From an uncultured Oscillospiraceae bacterium (GTDB lineage Bacteria > Bacillota > Clostridia > Oscillospirales > Ruminococcaceae), in the NCBI GenBank assembly GCA_900556525.1, contig USOZ01000094.1, forward strand, positions 1-6,988: DNA of 6,988 nt, read 5' to 3'. Below are positions 1-5,512 of the stretch, in pieces. Made by a program: the position numbers and the translations under genes. Numbering within the stretch: the first letter of the stretch is position 1; each line of letters opens with the position of its first letter. The notes beneath the pieces are model-generated. The model was given only the letters and a program-made list of their open reading frames with translations. It was not told where the DNA came from and made no database searches.

Positions 1-2
1 TG

Positions 3-227
3 TTTACGTCGGCGGTGGACTCCCACACCGGCTCCCCGGTGACGGATTTGCCGCTTAAAGAATTAATGGAACAGCATATCGCGCCGTTCCGCGCCGCCAT
101 AGATGCGGGCATTTGGGGCATTATGTCCTCCCATGTTATTTATCCGGCCTTGGATAAAGAAACCCGCCGGGCGCTTTGTTTCAGGCGTTGCGGGGTGAGC
201 GTTTTGCCGTATTGGGCTTGTATGTAA
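3..227 (+). CDS. Glycoside hydrolase family 3 (NagZ-like) fragment, cut by window edge and disrupted at its 3' end
   Basis: The frame is open from base 3 and is cut by the window edge, so the true start lies outside. The GTG at 15 is internal and not a credible start. The first roughly 50 codons match the catalytic region of GH3 beta-N-acetylhexosaminidases: VDSH (bases 15-26), then a proline/leucine-rich turn, APFRAAIDAG, IMSSH and YPALD. In NagZ-type enzymes the Asp and His of D-S-H form the general acid/base dyad, and the PFxxAI..G..xxM.xH..xPALD stretch follows it. After about base 161 the family expectation (P-A-x-L-S... then LLR.ELGF.G..xSD) is not met. The frame runs into Arg/Cys-rich residues and stops at 225-227. 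Only about 75 residues are visible where a GH3 domain has over 300. Such enzymes cleave terminal beta-GlcNAc from muropeptides or glycans. The family call is fairly safe; the exact substrate is not determinable. Confidence 0.65.
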   Translation, partial: FTSAVDSHTGSPVTDLPLKELMEQHIAPFRAAIDAGIWGIMSSHVIYPALDKETRRALCFRRCGVSVLPYWACM

Positions 228-256
228 GCAATCGTATCGTATGGTAAATCTTTGCC
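161..256. other. Unassigned junction sequence between GH3 and HflX fragments
   Basis: This stretch joins two gene fragments and fits neither of them clearly. The GH3 frame degenerates at its left end, and the HflX frame meets a TAA at 245-247. A second frame is open from 158 to that same TAA and reads LRGERFAVLGLYVSN near its end. This faintly recalls the LLRGELGFDGLVVSD segment of GH3 enzymes, which would imply a frameshifted and partly deleted GH3 remnant, but the spacing is several residues too short to be convincing. No promoter, ribosome binding site, terminator or transposon end is evident. Confidence 0.5.
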
Positions 257-1009
257 GATAAGCGGCATATCCGCCGCAGGATCGAGAAGCTCGAATCGGA
301 GCTGAAAGAACTTACCGAAAGGCGCGCGTTTTCACGCCGCAGACGGCGCAAGGACGGCGTTCTTACAGGCGCTATCGTCGGCTATACGAACGCGGGGAAG
401 TCCACGCTTCTGAATAAGCTGACGGGAGCGGGCGTTCTTGCCGAGGATAAGCTGTTCGCAACGCTCGATCTGACGAGCCGTTCGGTTGACCTGCCCGACG
501 GGCGCAGCCTCCTGCTTATCGACACGGTAGGGCTTATACGCCGCCTGCCGCACCACCTCGTCGAAGCGTTCAAATCCACGCTCGAAGAAGCGGCGTGCGC
601 CGACATAATCCTGCACGTTATCGACATTTCCGACCCGGAAGCCAAGGAAAAGACAGAAACGACGCAGAAGCTGCTCGCGGAACTGGGCTGCGGAGAAATC
701 CCCGTGGTAAATGTTCTCAACAAGTCGGATCTGGTCGATTACGACATTCCCGAGGACGATACAACGGTGAAGATCTCGGCTGTTTCGGGAAAAGGTCTGG
801 ACAGGCTGCTTGAGCTTGCCGCGAAGAACCTCCCCGAAAGTGCGAAGCGAATGACAATCGTAATTCCGTACAGCGACGCGGGATTTTCCGCGCAGATTCG
901 CGAAAAAGGCAAAGTTTTCAGCGAGGAATACGCCGAAAACGGCATACTTACCGACGCGCTTATCGACATTGCCTTAGTGAAAAAGGCTGAGCGGTATCTT
1001 CCGCAGTAA
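248..1009 (+). CDS. hflX: GTPase HflX, 5'-truncated (C-terminal ~253 residues)
   Basis: HflX is a ribosome-associated GTPase that splits stalled or stressed 70S ribosomes. Counting the first in-frame codon (248) as residue 1, the remnant holds the last helix of the middle domain (DKRHIRRRIEKLESEL), the Walker A/G1 motif GYTNAGKST (45-53), G2 FATLD (70-74), G3 DTVG (92-95) followed by the HflX-typical RRLPHHLVEAFKSTLEEA, G4 NKSD (158-161) and G5 SAVSGKG (177-183), then a short C-terminal domain. Full-length HflX is about 410-430 residues, so the N-terminal domain and the GPGET-LETDRR region are missing. A TAA at 245-247 closes the frame, and the first possible start codon is a GTG at 704, inside the G domain and without a ribosome binding site. 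The G domain is intact, which suggests a recent break or an assembly join rather than slow decay. It converges on galK. Family identity is very secure; whether a functional gene exists is doubtful. Confidence 0.9.
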   Translation: MFADKRHIRRRIEKLESELKELTERRAFSRRRRRKDGVLTGAIVGYTNAGKSTLLNKLTGAGVLAEDKLFATLDLTSRSVDLPDGRSLLLIDTVGLIRRLPHHLVEAFKSTLEEAACADIILHVIDISDPEAKEKTETTQKLLAELGCGEIPVVNVLNKSDLVDYDIPEDDTTVKISAVSGKGLDRLLELAAKNLPESAKRMTIVIPYSDAGFSAQIREKGKVFSEEYAENGILTDALIDIALVKKAERYLPQ

Positions 1010-1019
1010 ATCTTAGAGG

Positions 1020-1038
1020 GCATGGCTTTTCGCCATGC
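1020..1038. terminator. Hairpin between convergent hflX and galK ends (possible bidirectional terminator)
   Basis: A perfect 7-bp stem GCATGGC/GCCATGC with a 5-base loop lies in the 34-base gap between the two convergent stop codons. The following bases on the + strand (TGCCTTTATT) and on the - strand (CCTCTAAGATTT) are only weakly T-rich. It is therefore placed like a shared terminator but is not a textbook intrinsic one. Confidence 0.5.
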
Positions 1039-1043
1039 TGCCT

Positions 1044-2306
1044 TTATTCGCTGAGGTCGATCTCACAGCCGCCGAACGGACGTATCTTCAGAACATGGCA
1101 GCTATCGGTACCGAAAACCATTTCCATTTCCATTTTGAACTCTTTGAGCAGTTCAAACGGAACGAAAGCCTGAATTGTTCCCGCAAAACCGCCGCCGTGT
1201 ACGCGCGAAGCGCCCTTGCGTTCAAGCGCGCACTCCGCAACGTTAAGTCCTATGCTGAGTCCCTGCTGTTCGACGTGGCTGCATGAATACACGTTCTGCA
1301 AATACTTGTACGAGGAATTTCCGCTTTCGTTTATCGAGTCGAGGAACGCCTGAAAGTCTTTGCGCTTGAGTGCGTTCACGAGCTTGTCCACACGCTTGTT
1401 TTCCTCAAAGAAATGGAGCGAACGGAGAACCGCGCGGTCGCCGAATTTCTGCCGCAGAATGTTGATATTGAGCATTATGTCTTCGCGGCATATCTGGCGA
1501 AGCACCGAAACGGAGAAATACTGCGCAATCGCTTTCATTTCAGCGGGAATCGACGCATATTCGGGGGTAAGATCCGCGTGGTCGCCCTTTGTGTCGATAA
1601 TGCAGAGCGCGTGATTGAAGCTGTCAAAATCCACGGAAATATTCTCGATTATCGGGCTTTTGATGTCCTTAAAGTCGATTGCGACAAAGCCGCCGACCGA
1701 CGAAGCCATCTGATCCATAAGTCCGCTCGGCTTTCCAAAGTATACGTTCTCCGCATACTGCGCCACCTGCGCGATTTTTACGGGGTCAACCTTGCCTTCG
1801 TTGTACAGGTAGGAATATATCGTTCCGATAAGCACTTCAAATGCGGCGGAGGAAGAAAGTCCCGAGCCTTTCAGCACGTTCGAGGTCGTGTACGCCTTAA
1901 ATCCGCCGATCTTAAAGCCACAGTTAAGAAAGCCTTTTGTAACGCCGCGGAGCAGTGCGGTCGCGCCGTTCTTTTCGCTTTCGACGATTTCCAGCTCGTC
2001 GAGGAGGATACGGTTTTCGTCGAATCCCTCCGACTTTATTACCGCAACACGCTCGTCAAGCGGCTCAACTACGGCGATTATGTCGAGGTCTACGCTTGCC
2101 GCGAGTACCTTTCCGCAGTTGTGATCGGTGTGATTTCCGCCGACCTCGGTGCGCCCGGGAGCGGAGAAAATGCGGATAGCGGAGCCGTCGGAAGCGAAGT
2201 AGGTCTTGTAGTCCTCAATAGCCTTTGCATAGCGTTTTTTCTGCTGAGGGAGAGTTTCTTCCTTATACAGCTGAGAGGGCTTTGCAAAAATCGGTTTTGT
2301 AGCCAT
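1044..2306 (-). CDS. galK: Galactokinase (GHMP kinase family)
   Basis: Phosphorylates alpha-D-galactose at C1 with ATP, the entry step of the cytosolic Leloir pathway. The 420-residue protein shows all GHMP landmarks. The substrate signature is GRTEVGGNHTDHN (51-63) with catalytic-type R52 plus H59 and D61. The ATP-binding loop is GSGLSSSAA (147-155). The catalytic base segment GLMDQMAS carries D198. Motif 3 is RVHGGGFAG (368-376). Two points differ from the classic enzyme: the usual Glu of G-E-H-T-D is Asn (N58), and about 30-40 extra N-terminal residues precede the core (typical length about 390). I believe this GNHTDH type is common among clostridial galactokinases, so galactose remains the best guess, but a related sugar cannot be excluded. 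The ATG at 2306 is preceded by AAAGGA (2315-2320) with an 8-base gap. No galT or galE is visible. It follows rodA by 58 bases on the same strand but has its own promoter-like sequence. Confidence 0.92.
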   Translation of the reverse strand: MATKPIFAKPSQLYKEETLPQQKKRYAKAIEDYKTYFASDGSAIRIFSAPGRTEVGGNHTDHNCGKVLAASVDLDIIAVVEPLDERVAVIKSEGFDENRILLDELEIVESEKNGATALLRGVTKGFLNCGFKIGGFKAYTTSNVLKGSGLSSSAAFEVLIGTIYSYLYNEGKVDPVKIAQVAQYAENVYFGKPSGLMDQMASSVGGFVAIDFKDIKSPIIENISVDFDSFNHALCIIDTKGDHADLTPEYASIPAEMKAIAQYFSVSVLRQICREDIMLNINILRQKFGDRAVLRSLHFFEENKRVDKLVNALKRKDFQAFLDSINESGNSSYKYLQNVYSCSHVEQQGLSIGLNVAECALERKGASRVHGGGFAGTIQAFVPFELLKEFKMEMEMVFGTDSCHVLKIRPFGGCEIDLSE

Positions 2307-2330
2307 AATAACTGTCCTTTCTTTTGTCTT

Positions 2331-2355
2331 ATTATATTTACGGAGCTGCCGTAAA
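2331..2355 (-). promoter_or_regulatory. galK promoter -10 box with adjoining dyad (candidate operator)
   Basis: On the minus strand a perfect TATAAT (2331-2336) sits about 25 bases upstream of the galK ATG. Immediately upstream of it is an inverted repeat, TTTACGG-CAGCT-CCGTAAA (2337-2355), with 7-bp arms. The dyad fills the -35/-10 spacer region, where a repressor would block polymerase. No good -35 is visible at 17 bases; the nearest GACA-type sequence (AAGACA) is about 20 bases upstream. The dyad could also fold as a hairpin at the end of rodA mRNA, but it lacks a T-tract. Sugar-responsive control is inference. Confidence 0.5.
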
Positions 2356-2364
2356 ATGTCTTAA

Positions 2365-3522
2365 TTAGTCCTTTTCAGTGTAGAACATATGGTGTTCGCG
2401 GCGGCGGTGAGCCATTACGCTCAGGATAAGTCCTATCGCGGCGTAGAGCGATATTACCGACGTTCCTCCCGCGCTTAAAAACGGCAGCGGGATACCGATA
2501 ACGGGAACGACCGCGAGAACCATGCCGATATTTATGATGGAATGGAACAGCACCATTGCGAAAACGCCGATGCAGATGAAACGACCGAGGTTATCCGCAG
2601 AACTTCCCGCGCAGGAAAGGATTTTCACGCAGAGAAGCGCAAGAACCGTTATCACTGCCAGACAACCGACAAAGCCGAGAGTCATTCCTATATATGAAAA
2701 GATAAAGTCTGTATCGATTTCGGAAACGTAGGTGTATTTATCGCTTCCGAACAGCCCCAGTCCTGTGAGCTGACCCGAGCCGAGCGCTTTTTTTCCGAGC
2801 CACTGCTGATAATATATGCCGAGCAGCTCGCTTTGCTGAAGCTCCTTGTCGAAAAGCACCATGAAGCGCTTTAGCTGATGCGGCTGCATGACGTAATTCC
2901 ACGCGACATAGCCGATAACGGGTATGCTTATTCCCGCTGCGAGCATATATTTCCACGAAACTCCCGCCGAAAAAAGCATTACGAGGAACATGAACAAAAA
3001 TACCATAGCCGAACCGTCATCGCCTTGAAGCATGATTATTCCGACGGGGAAAAGCCCGTGAACGCACAAAAGCAGCATATTAAGCGGCTCGTTCAGGCGG
3101 TTTCCGACTTTGTAGAGGTGAAACGAGAAGCTCATGATGAACGCGACTTTGAGTATTTCGGAGGGCTGGAACTGGACGAAGCCGAGGTCGAGCCAGCCGA
3201 TATCGTCCGCGCCCTCAACGCCTACTCCGAGCGGCGTAAACAGCAGCAGAACGGGTATCAGCGAAACAGGGAGATAGAGCCACCACAATTTAACGAGAAA
3301 GCGGTAATTTATCGCCGCGATAATGAGCGCGGCAGCAAGCCCGATAACCGTCGCGAGAAGCTGGATCTTCCACTGTCTTTCGGAAACGTATGGGCTGATG
3401 TCGTTTTCGTTCAGCGTATAGAGCAGAAAAATCCCGAAGCCGCTCAGCGCGACGCATATCAAAAGCAGCAGTTTATCAAGTTGTTTTATATAATCCCATA
3501 AGCGGGAGAGAAATAATTTCAT
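2365..3522 (-). CDS. rodA: RodA/FtsW/SpoVE (SEDS) peptidoglycan glycosyltransferase, RodA-like
   Basis: SEDS proteins polymerise lipid II into glycan strands in the membrane together with a class B penicillin-binding protein. RodA does this for cell elongation. The 385-residue protein is strongly hydrophobic, with roughly ten membrane segments. The family marks are visible: FQPSE (118-122) after a W-L-x-L-G stretch, QGDDGSAMV (166-174) where RodA usually has QPDLGTA, TDFIF (271-275) with D272 at the position of the catalytic Asp, and NIGMVLAVVPVIGIPLPFLSA with GGTS (331-354). The common EELG after TDFIF is replaced by a diverged GMTLG. I favour RodA over FtsW from the length and the TDFIF segment, but Firmicutes carry several paralogues and the choice is not certain. 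No mreBCD, pbp or min genes are adjacent. The ATG at 3522 has AGGAA (3533-3537) 10 bases upstream. A good promoter precedes it. Confidence 0.88.
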   Translation of the reverse strand: MKLFLSRLWDYIKQLDKLLLLICVALSGFGIFLLYTLNENDISPYVSERQWKIQLLATVIGLAAALIIAAINYRFLVKLWWLYLPVSLIPVLLLFTPLGVGVEGADDIGWLDLGFVQFQPSEILKVAFIMSFSFHLYKVGNRLNEPLNMLLLCVHGLFPVGIIMLQGDDGSAMVFLFMFLVMLFSAGVSWKYMLAAGISIPVIGYVAWNYVMQPHQLKRFMVLFDKELQQSELLGIYYQQWLGKKALGSGQLTGLGLFGSDKYTYVSEIDTDFIFSYIGMTLGFVGCLAVITVLALLCVKILSCAGSSADNLGRFICIGVFAMVLFHSIINIGMVLAVVPVIGIPLPFLSAGGTSVISLYAAIGLILSVMAHRRREHHMFYTEKD

Positions 3523-3564
3523 ATCTGTAAAATTCCTGTGTAGGTACGATTGCGCCTTATTCCT

Positions 3565-3593
3565 ATTATATACTATTTTATTCAGTTTTGCAA
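3565..3593 (-). promoter_or_regulatory. rodA promoter
   Basis: On the minus strand TTGCAA (3588-3593) is separated by exactly 17 bases from a consensus TATAAT (3565-3570). The predicted start of transcription near 3558 gives a leader of roughly 35 bases before the rodA ATG. The surrounding sequence is AT-rich, as expected for a vegetative sigma-A promoter. The leader is too short for a riboswitch. Confidence 0.75.
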
Positions 3594-3602
3594 TAAGTTA
3601 TA

Positions 3603-3621
3603 TGAAATTTCGCGCATTTCA
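3603..3621. repeat. Inverted repeat upstream of the rodA promoter
   Basis: TGAAAT (3603-3608) and ATTTCA (3616-3621) form a 6-bp-arm dyad around the 7-base centre TTCGCGC. It lies just upstream of the rodA -35 box and downstream of the fba terminator. A protein-binding site is possible, but arms this AT-rich also arise by chance. Confidence 0.3.
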
Positions 3622-3637
3622 CAAAAATTTTCCCCGT

Positions 3638-3673
3638 AAAAAAACCGCTCACGGCACAATGTACCGAAAGCGG
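3638..3673 (-). terminator. Intrinsic terminator of fba
   Basis: On the minus strand, just after the fba stop codon, a long stem forms between CCGCTTTCGGTAC and GTGCCGTGAGCGG (13 positions, one T-T mismatch and two G-T wobbles, loop ATT; 3645-3673). A run of seven T follows directly (3638-3644). This is a canonical rho-independent terminator and separates fba from rodA transcriptionally. Confidence 0.9.
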
Positions 3674-3697
3674 CTTTTGTATTTGTTTTTTTGCGGA

Positions 3698-4561
3698 TTA
3701 TGCCTTGCCGACAGATCCGAAAAGTTCCATCTTTTCCTTAACGGTAGCCTTGATAGCTTCAAAGCCGGGAGCGAGGAGCTTTCTGGGGTCGAAGCCCTTG
3801 CCCTGAAGATCCTTGCCTTCTTCGATGTACTTTCTTGTAGCTTCCTGGAAAGCGAGCTGACACTCGGTATTTACGTTGATCTTAGCAACGCCGAGAGAAA
3901 TCGCCTTCTTGATCATGTCAGCAGGGATACCTGTACCGCCGTGGAGAACGAGGGGCATATCGCCAACCTTTTCCTTTACCGCTGCGAGAGTTTCAAAGCT
4001 AAGACCGGGCCAGTTTGCGGGGTACTTTCCGTGGATATTGCCGATACCTGCTGCGAGCATTGTTACGCCGAGGTCAGCGATAGCCTTGCATTCGTCGGGG
4101 TCTGCACATTCGCCCATGCCGACAACGCCGTCCTCTTCGCCGCCGATAGAACCAACTTCAGCTTCGAGAGAAAGACCGAGAATATCGCAGGTGTGAACGA
4201 GAGCGGTAGTCTTTTCGATATTTTCTGCGATCGGGTAGTGAGAACCGTCGAACATGATAGAGGAGAAGCCTGCGTTGATACAAGCCTTTGCACCTTCAAA
4301 TGTGCCGTGGTCGAGGTGAAGAGCAACGGGAACTGTGATCTTGAGTTCCTCGAGCATACCATTTACCATACCTACAACGGTCTTGTAGCCGCACATATAC
4401 TTGCCTGCGCCCTCGGAAACGCCGAGGATAACGGGCGACTTGAGTTCTTCTGCGGTGAGGAGGATTGCCTTTGTCCATTCGAGGTTGTTGATGTTGAACT
4501 GACCAACAGCGTACTTGCCGTCACGAGCCTTGTTCAACATATCTTTTGCTGAAACTAACAT
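3698..4561 (-). CDS. fba: Class II fructose-1,6-bisphosphate aldolase
   Basis: Reversibly cleaves fructose 1,6-bisphosphate to dihydroxyacetone phosphate and glyceraldehyde 3-phosphate, central to glycolysis and gluconeogenesis in the cytosol. The 287-residue length matches FbaA-type class IIB enzymes. Zinc and catalytic motifs are in order: LHLDHG (81-86) with D84 as proton donor and H85 as a metal ligand, EAEVGSIGG (133-141), GIGNIHGKY (172-180) with metal ligand H177, LHGGTG (206-211) with metal ligand H207, and the phosphate-binding INVNTE (228-233 region). Class II enzymes of the tagatose/ketose-bisphosphate branch are close relatives. The nearby galactokinase makes a tagatose role thinkable, but GalK belongs to the Leloir rather than the tagatose route, and fructose bisphosphate is the simpler reading. 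The ATG at 4561 has AAAGGA (4572-4577) 10 bases upstream. The gene has its own promoter and a strong terminator, consistent with a highly expressed monocistronic gene. Confidence 0.94.
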   Translation of the reverse strand: MLVSAKDMLNKARDGKYAVGQFNINNLEWTKAILLTAEELKSPVILGVSEGAGKYMCGYKTVVGMVNGMLEELKITVPVALHLDHGTFEGAKACINAGFSSIMFDGSHYPIAENIEKTTALVHTCDILGLSLEAEVGSIGGEEDGVVGMGECADPDECKAIADLGVTMLAAGIGNIHGKYPANWPGLSFETLAAVKEKVGDMPLVLHGGTGIPADMIKKAISLGVAKINVNTECQLAFQEATRKYIEEGKDLQGKGFDPRKLLAPGFEAIKATVKEKMELFGSVGKA

Positions 4562-4598
4562 TGGGATTACGTCCTTTCTGAAATAATTTTACAGTGAT

Positions 4599-4627
4599 AT
4601 TTTACCACATATTGTCTAAAAATGCAA
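4599..4627 (-). promoter_or_regulatory. Probable fba promoter
   Basis: On the minus strand TTGCAT (4622-4627) and TAAAAT (4599-4604) are 17 bases apart, about 40 bases upstream of the fba ATG. The -35 matches consensus at only three of six positions and a second TAAAAT lies closer to the gene, so the exact start of transcription is uncertain. Confidence 0.5.
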
Positions 4628-4663
4628 TAGGTGAAGTAAAATTTGGTTCAGGCTGCGCCGCCT

Positions 4664-5368
4664 TTATTCCGCGACCTTGCGGACAATGGAGATCGGGGTC
4701 TGCTGCGAGCACTGGTCATGCGGATTGTCGCGGAAAACCTGTTCGCCGAAAGCGGTCGGCATATCCTTGCGGCTTTTTCCGAGAACCGTAGCGGCAATAT
4801 CGTTCGCGTCGATTATTATTACGTCGCAGCCGCAGTGTTTCGCGAGGCGCGCGGCTTCTTCGTCGGGCTTGTCCGGAGCCATTTTCGCGTAGTGGTTATA
4901 CGGCGGGAGCGTGTAATCGCACGGTCCGTCGATAGCGCGGGCTTTCATTCCGCAGATGTTATAGAAAACGCCTTTTTTGCGGAAGAGCTTTCCGACTGCG
5001 GCGCAGGCAGCCGCGAAAAGCACCTTCGGACGGCCTACCTCGCGTATGCAAAGCTCCATTGTTTCGGGCATTCCAAGACCGATACCGTAATTTGTCTTAA
5101 CGACAAATCGGCTAAGAAACTTAGCGAGACGCGAAACCTTTATTTCTTCGAGCTTAAAGGCTCTGCCCTGAGTTATTGCGATAATTTTTTCGGAAATAAT
5201 TATAGTGTCGCCCTTTTCGAGATACGGGCAGACGTATTTATCCAGAACGTCGGTCATCTTGTCCTCTTTCATGATAACATGGGTCTTTATCGGATAGCGG
5301 GCAAATGTACCGAAATCGGTGTCGATAGTAAGATTTTTTCCCTCGTTGGGGACAAAAGGCATTTCCAT
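4664..5368 (-). CDS. Coenzyme F420-0:L-glutamate ligase-like protein (CofE/FbiB-domain family)
   Basis: The 234-residue protein resembles the F420-0:gamma-glutamyl ligase domain. Residues 47-75 (cysteine-containing PYLEKGD, then TIIISEKIIAITQGR) match the GD.xxxxxKxxxxxxGR signature of CofE. The middle region GIGLGMPETMELCIREVG and the later CDVIIIDANDIAATVLG keep the overall pattern. True CofE adds glutamate to F420-0 using GTP. The usual archaeal metal-site sequences are not obvious here, and no other F420 gene is in the window, so this is probably a family member with another, unknown ligase role. Charged and Cys-rich segments indicate a cytosolic protein, with no signal peptide. I chose the ATG at 5368 over an in-frame TTG at 5395 because AAAGGA (5378-5383) lies 9 bases before the ATG. 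No clear terminator follows it, so some read-through into fba is possible. It is divergent from the PLP decarboxylase gene. Confidence 0.75.
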   Translation of the reverse strand: MEMPFVPNEGKNLTIDTDFGTFARYPIKTHVIMKEDKMTDVLDKYVCPYLEKGDTIIISEKIIAITQGRAFKLEEIKVSRLAKFLSRFVVKTNYGIGLGMPETMELCIREVGRPKVLFAAACAAVGKLFRKKGVFYNICGMKARAIDGPCDYTLPPYNHYAKMAPDKPDEEAARLAKHCGCDVIIIDANDIAATVLGKSRKDMPTAFGEQVFRDNPHDQCSQQTPISIVRKVAE

Positions 5369-5406
5369 TTCTGATGTTCCTTTCGTGTTTCTCAAAATAC
5401 AAAAAC

Positions 5407-5435
5407 ATTATATCACTTTGCGCGCAAATAGTCAA
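5407..5435 (-). promoter_or_regulatory. Promoter of the F420-ligase-like gene with a palindrome in its spacer
   Basis: On the minus strand TTGACT (5430-5435) and a perfect TATAAT (5407-5412) are 17 bases apart, a near-consensus sigma-A promoter. The spacer contains the perfect 12-bp palindrome TTTGCGCGCAAA (5417-5428), a strong candidate for a repressor operator. Confidence 0.8.
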
Positions 5436-5443
5436 CAAAAATA

Positions 5444-5472
5444 TTGCAAACCCTGCGCAACTGTGTTAAAAT
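5444..5472 (+). promoter_or_regulatory. Promoter of the PLP decarboxylase gene
   Basis: TTGCAA (5444-5449) and TAAAAT (5467-5472) are separated by 17 bases, and TGT before the -10 makes it an extended -10 type. The spacer carries TGCGCAA (5454-5460), related to half of the palindrome in the opposing promoter. The predicted leader to the ATG at 5513 is about 35 bases, too short for a riboswitch. Confidence 0.65.
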
Positions 5473-5512
5473 AAAGAGGTTCTTTAAAGGATAAAGCGTT
5501 CGGAGGTGCCGC

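Noticed and set aside
1413..2354. 313-codon open frame on the + strand
   Set aside because: It lies wholly antisense to galK, whose protein has all GHMP motifs. The + strand frame has no ribosome binding site or recognisable domain and is a GC-skew shadow.
2337..2355. Hairpin after rodA as an intrinsic terminator
   Set aside because: No T-tract follows on the minus strand; TATAAT follows instead, so an operator or promoter role fits better.
3602..4552. 316-codon open frame on the + strand
   Set aside because: Antisense to the clearly functional aldolase gene and running through its terminator. Its Cys/Phe-rich translation is typical of an antisense shadow.
4628..4663. Terminator between the F420-ligase-like gene and fba
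   Set aside because: Only a 3-bp GGC/GCC stem can be drawn and no U-run follows in a suitable position.
5473..5512. Riboswitch or attenuator in the decarboxylase leader
   Set aside because: Only about 35 bases with a short AAAGA/TCTTT stem; too small for a known riboswitch.
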